Shown here: one piece after another, positions 14,911-27,300 of the stretch | Layout of the letters: each line of letters opens with the position of its first letter | How positions within the stretch are numbered: position 1 is the stretch's first letter | DNA from: Coprinellus micaceus | Taxonomy: Eukaryota; Basidiomycota; Agaricomycetes; Agaricales; Psathyrellaceae | Reading direction: 5' to 3' | DNA: 64,000 nt | Assembly: GCA_951394405.1 (NCBI GenBank) | Contig: OX596338.1 | Coordinates: 3,348,001 to 3,412,000, forward strand | Position numbers and translations under genes: made by a program | The notes under the pieces: generated by a model | The model's database searches: none | Told to the model about the DNA's origin: nothing | The model's input: only the letters and a program-made list of their open reading frames with translations

Positions 14911-17036
14911 ATGCTCTCCAGATTCGCCCGCTCTCGTCCTGCTGCATTCCGCTTCGCTTCCACCCAGCGAAGGCTTGCATCCACCAAGGTATCTTCAACC
15001 CTGTCCTGTGCATCTAGAACCCCTGTTCATACCTCTTGGTAGTCTCTTCGAGAGACCCTGAAGGAAGTCATCCCGGCCAAGCAGGAGCAGCTCAAGAAGC
15101 TTGTACGTCCGACCTTTCTACTCCTTCGGTCCAATCCTGACAATGCTCGTAGAAAGCAGAACACAGCCAGACCGTCGTTGGCGATGTCAAGGTACGCTCC
15201 GACATCCACCTCGACGTGTCAAAGCTCACCGGATCTATTCCATAGGTCGAGAACATCATCGGTGGCATGCGCGGGCTCAAGGCCATGCTCTGGGAGGCGT
15301 CTGTCCTCGACCCCATCGAGGTACGTATACCCAAGGTCACATTGCCCAGTTCCAAGCCTAACGCGGACCTCCGTCTAGGGCATCCGCTTCCACGGCCTCT
15401 CCATCCCCGATTGCCAGAAGGTCCTCCCTGCTGCTCCCGGGGGCAAAGAGATCATCCCCGAGAGCATGCTCTGGCTCCTCCTCACCGGGCAAGTCCCGTC
15501 AACCGAACAGACCCGTGCACTCTCCCAAGAGCTCGCGGAGAAGGGAGAGCTCCCCAAATACATCGAAGAGCTCATCGACTCGTAAGTCCCTTCTACAGCT
15601 TTGGCTTATCGCGTCACCGTCGCTCGCACTAAATGATGCACTTGGTCCACAGCCTCCCCCCAACTCTCCACCCAATGACCCAGCTCGGCATGGCCGTTGC
15701 CGCGCTCAACCAGGAGAGCACCTTCCAGGCCGCCTACGAGAAAGGTATCAAGAAGGCCGAATACTGGACCTATACCCTCGAGGACTGCATCAACCTCATG
15801 GCGCGCCTCCCTGCCTTGGCCGCCCGTATCTACCGCAACGTGTACAAGCCCGGACAGGACATACCCGCGATTAGGAAGGACTTGGATCTCATTGGTGAGT
15901 CCCCGCGTCTTTTATGCTTGTACTAGCCGACGGAAGCTGATGGGACCTTCTCCTCACAGGAAACTACTCTAACATGCTCGGCTATGGAGGCAATGAGAGC
16001 TTGACTGAGTATCTGCGTTTGTATATCGCATTGCACGGTGACCATGAAGGTGGTAACGCGTCTGCCCACACTGCTCGTAAGTCCTGCCCTCCCCAGTGCC
16101 GTGGTCCGTGATACTGATGTGCATGCGGTGCGTAGACCTCGTCGGATCGACCCTCTCCGACCCCTATCTCTCGTACTCTGCTGCCTTGTTTGCTCTCGCT
16201 GGTCCTCTTCACGGGTACGTTACATGTGCCCGGCAATACACTCGTTCACCACCTCACATTCACGTACATACAGTCTCGCCAACCAGGAAGTCCTCCGGTG
16301 GCAAATGGCCATGCAGAAGGAGCTCGGAACTAACATCACTCATGACAATATCCGCGACTACCTATGGAAGACGCTCAAGAGTGGCCAGGTCGTTCCTGGG
16401 TAAGCTTTTCAGCGAACCTTCTCGGTCTGACGAGCAATTTAGACTAGCTGACACCTTTTTTCTGTAGATACGGCCACGGTGTCCTCCGTAACCCAGACCC
16501 TCGATTCATTGCCTTGCAGGAGTTCTGCCAGGCCAAGCCCGAGCTCAAAGCAAGCCCGATCGTCGACCTGGTTAACAAGGTCTGTCTATTCTCTCCACAC
16601 ACTCAGCTATTCGTAACCTAACCCCTGCCTCGCTTCGTACAGACCTTCGAAGTCGCTCCCGGCGTATTGAAGGAGCACGGCAAGGTTCGTTCCCCTTCTA
16701 CCCACCGGTGCACTGCTAGCTCTGAACATCATACCCAATCCTACCTACTTCCCTAGACCAAAAACCCCTGGCCCAACGTCGACGCCACCTCGGGCTGCGT
16801 GCTCTACCACTACGGCCTAACCGAGTTCAAGTACTACACCGTCATCTTTGGGGTCTCGCGGGCGCTTGGGTGCCTTACCCAGCTCGTGTGGGCTCGGGCG
16901 TTGGGGTTGCCGCTTGAGCGGCCGAAGTGTGAGTCTCTCGCTTGAGTTTTAGGTCTTGATGTGGGTATGAGTGCTGACGATGGGTTTTGTTTTAGCGGTC
17001 TCGATGGACACGCTTGAGAAGCTTGTCAAGCAGTAG
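14911..17036 (+). CDS. Citrate synthase family enzyme, mitochondrial (citrate or 2-methylcitrate)
   Basis: Condenses oxaloacetate with acetyl-CoA (citrate synthase) or propionyl-CoA (2-methylcitrate synthase). The N-terminus [20 protein letters not shown] is a typical matrix targeting peptide. Family blocks follow: [37 protein letters not shown], the first active-site His in LAGPLHGLANQEV, the second in [15 protein letters not shown], and the active-site Asp in [12 protein letters not shown]. It ends [20 protein letters not shown]. Around ten short introns interrupt it; the start is the first ATG of the open frame, and the stop is TAG at 17034-17036. The residue two after the catalytic Asp is Thr, where most citrate synthases have His (DAHSG or DSHSG). 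That leaves the substrate open, so no symbol is given. Its promoter region is shared with SEC66 (271 bp). Confidence 0.92.
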
Positions 17037-17727
17037 ATAGGCGACCGACAACGAAGGACGGCTAGCGGAAGTAGAGCAAAATGTAACGCCAAAGATTTTA
17101 GGTAGCGTTTAGATAGGTTCGGCTGCACACAGTCAGTGGCAATTTCATCCATTCACGTCCATCGCAATCCCAGCCCCCTTTAAACTAATTCCATGTCTAT
17201 CGGGTAGCCATGCCTCGTTCTGACAACGTAAATTACAGCCAAACGACCTCAGAGGACGAACTGGAAGGCCGGAGACTGTCGCCTAATTTGCAGCGAGATC
17301 CGAAGGAAGGGTGGCCGTGATCGCCTTGTTAGGTCGACGCGAGAGCACTGGGTGTAGCCTGGTCTTGTCTTGTGGAGCGTACGTGATCTATTAATATTGA
17401 AATTGCAAGAAATCACCTCAACATGGCCTCAACCTCACTTTCGTGACAGTTTGAAAACAAGCTTTCGCCTTGAGTGACCTCTAGAACCCCAGACGGTGAA
17501 TTTGTCCACCGTGTTCTGGACCTTGTCTGGCATTGTCTGGACGATCGGGTTCAGACGCAGAATGGCTGGGACAGGATAACTTTGAATTAAAAAGTACGAA
17601 TTCATGGTTAGTTATGCACTATGGAAAATGTGTACGTCTATGTTCTAGGTGACCCGTCGATGAGGTCTGTGTCTAAATGTCCGTATCTGGGTGTCCTTCG
17701 AGGCAGATGAGCAAATACCCTATAGCG
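17037..17727. other. Intergenic, no feature seen
   Basis: About 690 bp between the stop codons of two convergent genes. I see no long open frame, tRNA or repeat. It would hold the 3' untranslated regions and poly(A) sites of both genes. Confidence 0.5.
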
Positions 17728-19228
17728 CTAAACCATACAAGTACTATCGGATAAGTTGGTTGAAACGGGACTCAGTGTCTCCCTCCCTTCATCAAGGTCA
17801 CTACTGCTGGGCTTTATATCTGGCACCTGTGAGTCAGTCTCGAGCCCGTCGGACCTTGACCGTGTCCACCATCCTTGACCGGTCCACCACTGGGCAACAG
17901 TGATGTAGGCCGTCCACAAAGTGCCAAACATCCCAAGCGTGGCAACCAAGATCGACACGACCAAGTTCCCCGCGTCTTTGCGCTTCAAAAACTTGCACAG
18001 ATAGGCGGCTTGGACCACTGAGGGTCCAGGGATGCGAAGGGGGTCGAATATGGATGGTCCCGACCCGGAGTCGGCGAAGAGCGATTGCTGGTACAAGTAT
18101 GCGTAGAGCATGGAAGGTATGACGCTCGACGTTGTCTGGGGAAAGGCCGCCGTCAACGTCCTGTTGATTATTTCTGGAGTCGGATGCGCCAGGAAGTTGT
18201 TCGGTGAGGGATTTCCGAGGTCAATGCGCATAGCAGCAAGCACGAGGTGGAGCATGTTGGAAATGGGGGACCGGAGAATGTCGTCTAATTCGTAGGGAGG
18301 ACCGAATGAAGGGAGAGAAGATCTGCCTTGCCGGATAACGAAGTTCTCTCCAACGGCGCACGCTGCAGTGACGTTAAGCCGAGGCGTTTGCAAAGCACAG
18401 GGAGGGTGTGTGTCGTTGTCGGGTCCGACGATAGAGGGACAAAACTCGACGTTCGCTGAGAGAGAGATATTCACCGTATCCGTACGGTTCGACTCCAGTG
18501 AATCGCGCCAGTTGCGAATAATGTCATCTATGGCGATGGAAAACCTGTTGGCAGAGCAAGTGAGCACGCCAGCTTCGAGCACTGCTCTAGGATCACACCC
18601 ACATGTGCTCCAAATTATTGGAAACGGGGTCAGATGGTGAAAATTGGATACTACGCAGAAGAGGTCCTCGACGAGAAGGAAAGGAAGAGAAGCTTTTGCT
18701 CGTTGAAGCTGCGACTTCGAGGCTACCCTGCCCCCGACAGGCCGTGTTGGCCGTGATCTCTATCGATTGTGTCTTGATGTCCCCGTAAAAGACCAAGTGA
18801 GAGACGTCGCAGTTGTCCAAGACGGTTCCGCCGTATGGAACGCCCGACTTGTCGGAATTTGGTCGGGTGATAGCGATGATCTTCCACTCGAAAATGGATG
18901 CGTTGGTGGTGAGGGACTCGCCTACGTTGAAAACGCGGCGATCGCAGAGCGTGCCTGGTTCTGGCGGGCTGCGAAAAGCGTGATACCAGAATTTCTGCGT
19001 AGCATTAAAGTCGTTCCGTAACTCGACGGTTGGCTCGTAGCCAACCAGAGCAACTGAAAGAGCAGTGAGTTCATGAATCCGATACACCGTGTTCCGGTAC
19101 GCACAATGGACAGTGACCAAAATCGGCAAGACGACAAACACCGCCGCATAGGTCAACCTGGTGAAGACCTTCCCCTCGAACTGATGAGTCGATGGGTATT
19201 CGATCTTTGGTAAGGTCCAGAACGTCAT
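17728..19228 (-). CDS. Orphan membrane glycoprotein, two membrane segments
   Basis: The start is at 19228 (MTFWTLPKIEYPSTHQFEGK). A membrane segment follows (LTYAAVFVVLPILVTVHCAY), then a long domain with Cys residues and many N-glycosylation sequons (NATQ, NASI, NRTD, NISL, NDTH, NVTA, NRTL), a second membrane segment (LVVSILVATLGMFGTLWTAY) and a short charged tail. This layout, with VLDNCDVS in the ectodomain, resembles lineage-specific agaricomycete membrane proteins with no assigned function. The reading frame changes near 18585-18660. A 73-bp intron (GTAGTA donor, CTGAC branch-like site, GCAG acceptor) repairs it and gives PLLLLEAGVLTCS, but a one-base frameshift is an alternative. The neighbouring genes give no functional clue. 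A surface or endomembrane protein is inferred from topology only. Confidence 0.65.
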
Positions 19229-21390
19229 CGCGGGACGGCTACCCAGGGACTGGTTGCGGTATATCCAAAGCCCCAGCCGCGATATATAGTGAAGCAGTGA
19301 GGAGCACTGCCTAGATCCGTTTGCTTATTCAAACCAATTAGAAGAAGTAGGTGGACTTCTTAAGCTATTCTGGCCTCGGGCCCCGTGCCATGCTGCAACC
19401 AACAGGGTAGGGACTCCCGTCCGTGGGGTAGTCAAGATCTCATCTTATTAATAAACCCTTCTGGAGACTGCGACCCCCGGTGACGATAGATGGGGTAGTG
19501 CCAGGTCTTCTCAGGTTCGCCGATGGTACTAACGGGGGAAGAATAAGCCACGAGGATAGATATTGAGCGTAAATGAGGTGACGGTGATTGGGCGCTTAAC
19601 GGTGCGAGACCGATCGTAGATTTTATGCAGTGCTACTGCAACGGGTCCATACAGTCGGGTCGGCGCGAAAGGCAGAAGGAAATCCCATAATTATGGTATT
19701 GGCCTTCAGCCGAAGCAGAGTTATGATAAGAGCTGTGATGATTTGAGTCAACCCACAGCAATTTCAGAGCGTCAACCGTGGGAAATCGAAAGTTAGCCAA
19801 TGCCAAAGCCAGCACTCACGAGGCCGCCGCACTTATGCCAGTGTGCCGGAATTGTTCTCAACCTACGCTGTCTACTATACCTTTTACCGTCGCACTTTTT
19901 CTCCGGATGGACTGTGGTGGGTGACGCCGTACATACGCCCCAGGTTGGGTATCATACGGCCGGCGATGCGGGTGCCTCGGTGCCAAAATGGCACTGTCAG
20001 CAATCGCCTGCCACACTTCTCCAGGGGAAAACCACCACTAGCCTAATAGAGCCACTGAATTTTGGCCAAAAACTGCACGTCAAGAGCTTAATCAAGTCGT
20101 TAGTTGGTAAAATCCGGCGTTGGATCTAGATTTCGACTGGTGAACCCTGATTCGCTGGAGCATACTGGGTCGACTGGGAGGGGAGGTACTTAGGCCGCGG
20201 GCTACCACTGGCAAAGCTGGGCGCAAAGCGTGCGGTTGTACCATCGTACCGTTTGAACATAAGTGTAAGGGCACTATTATTGGCAAGACTCGGAATACCC
20301 ATGAGGTGGCCCGCCGTGACGCTGATAATCCTGTGGCCCCCACAATGCTCGGGCAACCTGGGGCATGAAAATTTGACTGCCCTACTGCCTTCTTTGTCCC
20401 GTAGTAGAAGAACAGCGAAATACAGGAGCCGTGCTTCAGCGTTGTCTATTGTTGTGTACCCATGGCATGGTGATTGCTATCGGATAGGCTGGTCACAACT
20501 ACTTATATACTTACATATCGAGCCATGTTGTGTAGATTGGTCCGCCCTGAGAGTTTGACTCAGACCATTGGCGACTACAACACCCAGCTGCCAGAGTGGG
20601 TATCATCCATTCAAAGCTGTACGACTTCATTTTAGCCACTAGCCACACTCAATTCTTAGCGACTGTTATTAGGACACGCACTCGCGAGCCCTCCATAGGC
20701 GGCTGTCAGTCGCACGACAGACTATTGGACAAACTGGTTCCCTTGCGCGGTATAGATGGCTGGGCGCCGCGATCCGAACAACGCAAAAGCTGTGGGCGCT
20801 TATTACTGCGACTTGAAGAGCGATCACGCAGTCCTTCGAAGAAGGGTGCATATGGCGGGGTCAGCACATAAGGCGAGCGAATAGCAGCCAATGGGGGTCC
20901 GGGGTTTGCAAATAACGTAGCAGAAGGTCGGGGCTGTTGAAGGCCGCTCGTAAACCACATCAACTTGGGGTCAATTGTAGGAACGGCCCCGGCTGGCAAT
21001 GGGCGGCGCTTCGTGCTATCGTCAAATACCATCCTATCAACAAGCTGGAAGCTGTGAACTTCTCGTCTGGTGCTCCACCTCCTTGGGATAGCATTCAACA
21101 CCCCAACCCTACGACGGGCTTCTGCCGAATAGCCCCGGACGAGTACTCCCACCACGTCTCCAACTTAGACTCAACAATGTCCTGCTGGTGCAAAGCGTCC
21201 CGTCACAAATCTTGCAAAATTGGCACCCAGCCTTCGTCCCTGTTTATCTGACCCACGTGGTACGATAGGAACTGCTGCCCAGCTGAGGGCTTTTTGCCGT
21301 GCGCTTCAACCGGCCTGTTTGCGGGCAGTTCCCTCGATGGGCGCTAAAGAACAATATTGTCTTGGCGCACAAAAGCTAGGTTTCTCACAG
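19229..21390. other. Gene-poor gap, no gene supported
   Basis: About 2.2 kb with only short overlapping frames in all six frames. The longest (minus, 20706-21155, 149 codons) has no recognisable motif and Arg/Ser/Pro-rich composition typical of chance frames. No repeat unit or known element end was recognised. It could be decayed sequence. Confidence 0.4.
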
Positions 21391-21475
21391 GCCCGTATAG
21401 CTCAGTTGGTAGAGCATTGTACTTATGTGGATAAATGATATGCAAGGGTCTCGAGTTCGACTCTCGGTATGGGCA
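21391..21475 (+). tRNA. tRNA-Ile (anticodon UAU) with a 12-nt intron
   Basis: The cloverleaf can be built by eye. The acceptor arms GCCCGTA and TATGGGC pair fully, with one G-T. The D-arm is GCTC/GAGC with loop AGTTGGTA. The anticodon stem TTGTA pairs with TGCAA, and the T-arm TCGAG/CTCGG encloses loop TTCGACT. The discriminator base is A. The anticodon loop reads C-T-TAT-G, then a 12-nt intron (21428-21439) in the canonical position after base 37, then A. Anticodon TAT (21424-21426) decodes AUA isoleucine. The mature tRNA is 73 nt. The B-box is ggtctcgagttcgactc. Confidence 0.93.
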
Positions 21476-21483
21476 TTCTTTTT
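21476..21483 (+). terminator. RNA polymerase III T-run after the tRNA
   Basis: TTCTTTTT begins at the first base after the discriminator base of the tRNA gene, ending in five consecutive T residues, which is enough for Pol III termination. Confidence 0.8.
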
Positions 21484-21943
21484 GTGGGAGGTACCGCTGG
21501 GCGAGGCTGATTCTCATTCAACATTCAACTTCAAATTCAAGATTGTGTCCAGCTTCCGCCGGCGGCCGTGGCCTGCGTTCGAAGCGCCCGAAGAATCACC
21601 GCGAGCGCCTTTCGACGAATCTCGTCGATTGTCCTTCACTTCCGTCATCTGTGACCGCAACCACTATTCATTGCCACTACTCTATGCCAACGTCTTCCTC
21701 TGAAAACCCAGCCCTGCGTCGGTTCAGACAGAGGGCTCCACGAGGCTAACCTCGGATTCAGAACTTGAGAAGCCCTCTCGACTATCTAATCATATGGTCC
21801 TCGTTCTCACAACAGATTGCTTCTCAATGTCGTTCACAGGGTTGACGGTAGGACAGAACCATGATAAATGGTTGACTGCTACGATGACCTAGCTTTCGAG
21901 AATTCGCCTCATTTACCCCGCTCCTTGCGCCAAACTAATAGCA

Positions 21944-24247
21944 ATGGCGGGCCAAATGCTTTTGTGGCGTACCTTGCTCGTTGCTTTAGCGCTGGTTTCC
22001 TTGAATGCTTGCGTTGCGACCGCTGCCGTCCTCAGGAACTTCCAGGTTGCCCAGCCCCCAATTGTTCCTCAAGACGCCAAGGAGTGCACGATCAAGATAT
22101 TGCAGTGGGTGGCTCGTTTGTTGACCTCAGGGGCGCGTACTGAGGAGGGTTGGACCGGTTAGGCGAGATTTTGCGTGGTCGTACGGCCTGTGAGTTCACG
22201 CTTCCGGGAGTCAGCTTCCTCTACGCTGTTGTTAATGTGCTTGATAAATTAGCGCCGAGGTGGTGCCATACATGTAAGTTTTACTCAACATCTGTCCCAG
22301 TGAACTAATCGAACACGTTTTGCCCAGCCCACCTACCGACTGCGGGGCGCCGGGATCCTGGGCAGCTATCACTCTCAACTTGACGGTCACCTCCAATGGG
22401 ACGCAGTACGACCGCTTAGCTCATTTTGCTCTTGGAGATGTCGAAAGTGTGTCAAACCCTCTTCAATGGCTGGCTTGAAAACATGCCATAATAACTATCT
22501 TTGCTAGTCTGGCGGACGTCTACTCCAGAGCCCACTCGAGGCGACGGGATCATATGGACATACATCAAGGATGTGACAAAGTATACCCCTTTATTTGCGA
22601 AGAATGGCACTTTCATCTTCCAGCTGGATAACATCATTCAGGAAGGACTGGATGGGGTGTATTCGAGTGAGCCCTTCTCACCGGTTTCCTTTTCCTTTGG
22701 TGCTCAACGTAGCATCACTGTGACCTGTACTAAGCCGTGGTGTATGCGACATACTACGCGTCCTCGAAGAAGAACCCTCCTGCCAAGTCCTCGGATCTGA
22801 TCGTCCCGCTCTCGACTTTCGCGAAGGACAATGGCGTTCACGGGTCTGTCCCACCCGTATTTACTGTGAGGCTCGGAAACCTGATATCGAAAACTTCCAC
22901 TAACTCGCTTCGCTGACTCGGATAAGACCACCGTTACCTTGCCCCAGAACACCGTGAAAGTGTTTGCTGAGCTATACGCGTCTGGAAACTCTCAAGAAGA
23001 GTTCTGGGTAGGCCACTCTCACCGTACCCCCAGTCATACTCTCACCTAAATTTCGTACCTAGTACTTCAACGCTGCCAACGAAATCATTCCCCAACTCCC
23101 ACCTGACACGACCTACGGCCAGGGGCCCTTCCGCGAAGTCCGCCTACTCGTCGACGGCCAAGTCGCCGGCGCCGTCTACCCCTACATCAGCATATACACC
23201 GGGGGCTTCGTGCCCTCCGTCTGGCGCCCTATTCCCTCCTACGGCGCCCTTGACCTCCCGACCTACTTTATCGACCTTACGCCCTTCGCGCCTCTCCTCG
23301 CGGACGGCAAGCCCCACCAAATCACCATCGACGTCTCGTCGGCTGAAGACGACCACCAGGTGCTCCAGAACTGGTGGGTGTCTGGCCTGCTACAGGTGTT
23401 TACGGACCCGGAGTCGGAGAAGCCGACAAAGGGGAAGATTACGAGGTACAGTGCTGAGCCGTACGCGAAGACGAGCTTGGAGTCGAAAAAGGAGGAGAGT
23501 GGGGATTTGAGGGTGGATGTTACCGGGGGAAGGAACTTGAAGATCGAGGCGACGGTTATCAGTGGGAGTGGAAAGGTAACCCTCGTCGAGTGGAGCCAGA
23601 AGCTGGACTATAAGAACCGTCAGCTGTACCTTGACGGTGCGATGAAGCAGGTACGAGTTATGCTCTCCCGCGGAGAGCCTGAATCCTGACAGCCAGCCGG
23701 TTTAGATCGTTCAACAAACGGCCAAAGGCGATATAACTTCTCGCCACAACGGCGTCCCTGTGATAGTTGACAAGTTCAGCTACCCAATCACGGTGAACTA
23801 TACCATCCTCAGCGAGGATGGAAGATCGTGTACGTACCACTTCACTCGAGTAGACATCCCTACATGCTAACGACAATCCCCTCCACAGGGAAGACCGACT
23901 TTGACCACTCCTACGACCGGGACCTCCTCCCCAGCCCGTTCACCCTCAGGTCCGAGATCAAGACGCGCCAAATCGCCAGTGGCTACTATACGCGGTCCAC
24001 CCCATATAACTTTGGCAATGGCACCAACAACAACACCTTCGATTACCGCGACTACGCAGGGAACACCTACAGACGCAAGGTCAATGCAGCGTACAATAAC
24101 ATCACCCTCGACGTTATCGAAGGAAGCTTGGCAACCGCAACACCTGCTTCGAGAGTTGGAGGAGGTTCTCCTTTCGCCGTCCAGAGTGATGCCGAAGGCG
24201 CATTTGATAGCGTCTTCAGGCTCCCAGGTCGCGCGACGGGCCTCTAA
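21944..24247 (+). CDS. Peptide:N-glycanase A-like protein (PNGase A family)
   Basis: The family contains plant PNGase A, which cleaves the bond between Asn and the first N-acetylglucosamine of N-glycans. The N-terminus MAGQMLLWRTLLVALALVSL is a signal peptide, so the protein is secreted or in the secretory pathway. Later exons read AEVVPYIPPTDCGAPG, WAAITLNLTVTSNGTQYDRL, GDGIIWTYIKDVTKYTPLF, FAELYASGNSQEEFW and EVRLLVDGQVAGAVYPYISI. These are followed by GGFVPSVWRPIPSYGALDLP and WWVSGLLQVFTDPESEKPT, blocks I recognise from the PNGaseA family. Several NxS/T sequons are present. About ten introns; the first two are the least certain because the family motif around FAWSYG is split. The stop follows GRATGL. 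Fungal members are mostly uncharacterised, so activity is inferred. Confidence 0.87.
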
Positions 24248-24355
24248 TACTGTCCTCGTTATGTTAGTGGAAGCCTGTGGAAAGAAAGAAATGTATGCTC
24301 GTGGATTATACCATGATTATGGGTATTACTTTTCAGTACGTCTATGGTAAGTAAA

Positions 24356-27300
24356 TTAGAAGAGACCGACAACGCGTCCTGACTCGGGATCGAGGCCGAC
24401 CTCCCAGAAGCCTGTAGGGAGCGTGAGCTAAGAAGTACCTGGGACACTGAAAGCACTGCAACGTACCGGGACGAGTTCCGAGACCGGGCATGGTCTGCAT
24501 ATCTCCGAGGATAGGGTAGAGGAAACCAGCACCAGCGGAAAGGCGGACTTCACGAATAGGGATGGTGAAGCCAGTGGGGACGTTCTTGAGCTTGGGATCG
24601 TGAGAGAAGGAGTACTGGGTCTTGGCCATGCAAACTGTTCATCTCTCATCAGATATCTCTCCCCTCAAACACCTGGAATGAACGTACTAGGAAGCCCGCT
24701 ATAACCCTGGCGAGTATAGGTATCGACCTGTGCCTGCGCCTTCGCGCTGAGGGTAACACCATCGGCACCGTAGATCTCCTTGCTAATGGTCTCGATCTTC
24801 TCCTCGATCGAGCGGTCGAGGTCGTAGAGGAACTTGAACTGCGACTCGCCCTCGCAGACGTCGATGACGGCCTCAGCGAGGTCCTTGGCACCGGCACCAC
24901 CCTTGGCCCAGTGGTTGCTGACGACTGCAGCGTCGGCGCCTCCAGCGAGAGCCTCTTCGCGAACCAGAGCAAGCTCAGCCTCAGAGTCGGTGCTATAAAT
25001 TTATGTTAGGGCGTGCTCACGACGAGGTGAAAGAGGGTTCACGTACGCGAACTGGTTGATAGCGACGATGACCTTGACACCAAACTTCTTCGAGTTCTGG
25101 ATATGCTTAACCAAGTTCTTGCATCCCTCCTTAAGAGTGACAAGATCCTCCTTAGTATACGTCTCATGCAAAGGCTTGCCAGGCGACACATCCGGTCCAC
25201 CACCATGCATCTTAAGCGCCCTCGTCGTCGCAACGATAACCGTAGCATCCGGCTTCAACCCACTAGTCCTGCACTTGATGTTGCAGAACTTCTCCATACC
25301 CATATCAGCGCCGAAGCCGCCCTCGGTGAGGACGTAGCCAACCCGCTCGGGGCCGTCGCCCTCCTCGGTACCAGCGAGCTTGAGCGCGACGCGGTCGGCG
25401 ATGATAGACGAGTTGCCGTGGGCGATATTGGCGAAGGGGCCCGCATGGACGAAAACGGGGGTTCCCTCAAGGGTCTGCATCAAGTTGGGCTTGATAGCGT
25501 CCTTCATGAGGACAGCAAGAGCACCGGAAACACCAATGTCGTCGGCGGTGATAGGATCGCCGCGCTTGCTAGTGGCGACCACCATCGCACCAAGCCTCTT
25601 CTGCATGTCCTGGAGATCGGTCGTGAGCGCGAGAATGGCCATGACTTCGCTAGCGACGGCAATATCGAAGCCGGTGGAACGGGTGAGTCCCTTCTCGGTA
25701 GCAGCTTCGCCGATGGTGATCTTGCGCAGGTAACGGTCGTTGGTATCGAGGACGCGGTTCCAGGTGATGGTGTCGACGTCGACGTCCAGCCGGGCGAAGC
25801 GGCTGATCTCCTCGGGGGTGAGGTCGTTGGGGTTCGTCTTGTTGATGCCGAGCTTCTCGAGGCGCTTGAACATGAGGGGAGCGAATTCACGCTTGCCCTT
25901 CTTGGAAGGTACCAGGCGTTTGTAGAGTTGCTATGGACGATGTGTGAGTAAAATGTATGGATCACTCTAAAGCATGAACATACGTCGTCAGTCTGAGTAG
26001 CCTCGTGGAAGATACGAGCATCGAGAGCGGCAGCCAACAAGTTGTTAGCAGCAGTCACGGCGTGGATATCGCCAGTGAGATGCAAGTTAAACTCGTCCAT
26101 AGGAATAACCTGACTGTACCCACCGCCAGCGGCACCACCCTTGATACCGAACGTAGGGCCCTGACTGGGTTGACGCACGCAAGCGAACGCGGGACGGCCG
26201 AGGACAGCGCCGAGGGCCTGAGCGAGACCGATAGTCGTGGTGGACTTGCCCTCACCCAAGGGAGTGGGGGTGATACCAGCGACGACGATATACTTGCCGT
26301 CCTTGCGGTGCTCGAGACGGTCGAGGATGTCGAGGGTGACCTTGGCCTTGTACTTGCCGTAGCTCTCGAGTTCGTCATGAAGGATACCGATCTCCTCAGC
26401 GAGGCGAGCAACGGGCTTGGGGGTCTGAGCAAGGGAGATGTCGATGTCGCTGGGGACCTGCTCGAGAACCTTGAGCTTCAGGGGCTTGAGCTTGCGAGAG
26501 CGGCCCTCTTCCCATTGGCGTTGGGCGGCCTTCAGCGTGTTCTCCATCAAGAGCGCGACGGTCATAGGGCCAACGCCTCCAGGAACAGGGGTGATGAAGG
26601 ACGCGACCTCGGCAGCGGCAGCATACTCGACGTCTCCGACGAGGCGTTGGCCGGACTTCTTGGAGGCATCTAGGCTAAAATGAGAAAATATGCAAACTAA
26701 CCAAGAAAGGGACTTGCCGGGAATGTAGTTGATACCAACGTCGATGACGATAGCACCAGGCTTGATCCACGAGCCTTTCACGAATTCGGGCTTTCCAATG
26801 GCGGCGACGACGATATCAGCAGTCTTGACCTAAAAACTCTGTTAGCCGAGGTCTGGAAATCGAATAGAGGAACGCACGATTTCCTCAATGTTCTTGGTAC
26901 GGCTATGGCACTGCGTCACCGTGGCATCCTTGCTACGGAGCAGCGAGGCGACAGGGCTCCCGACGATGTCGCTTCGGCCGAGGACGACAGCGTGCAATCC
27001 CGACAGGTTGACCCCGGTCGTTTCCAAAAGACGGATGCAGCCAGCAGGCGTGCAAGGAGCGAAGAGGGGGTCGGCAGCACGAGAAGACAGGTGACCAATG
27101 TTATAGGCGTGGAATCTGCAAGGCTACGTTGAGATCACATAGAAGGACTCGAAATCTCTATACATACCCATCGACGTCTTTTTCCGGACTGATCGCCTCG
27201 GTGACCTGTCGTTCCCCCTGCGCACCGATGTGGCCTCCCAAAGGGAGCTGGACGAGGATACCACTGGTCTTTTCGTCGTTGTTCAGCTTGCTCACGAGAT

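Noticed and set aside
20706..21155. 149-codon minus frame
   Set aside because: No motif, no plausible splice partners, and chance-like composition.
25103..26673. Plus-strand frames of 282 and 222 codons inside the C1-THF synthase locus
   Set aside because: They are antisense shadows of strongly conserved coding sequence.
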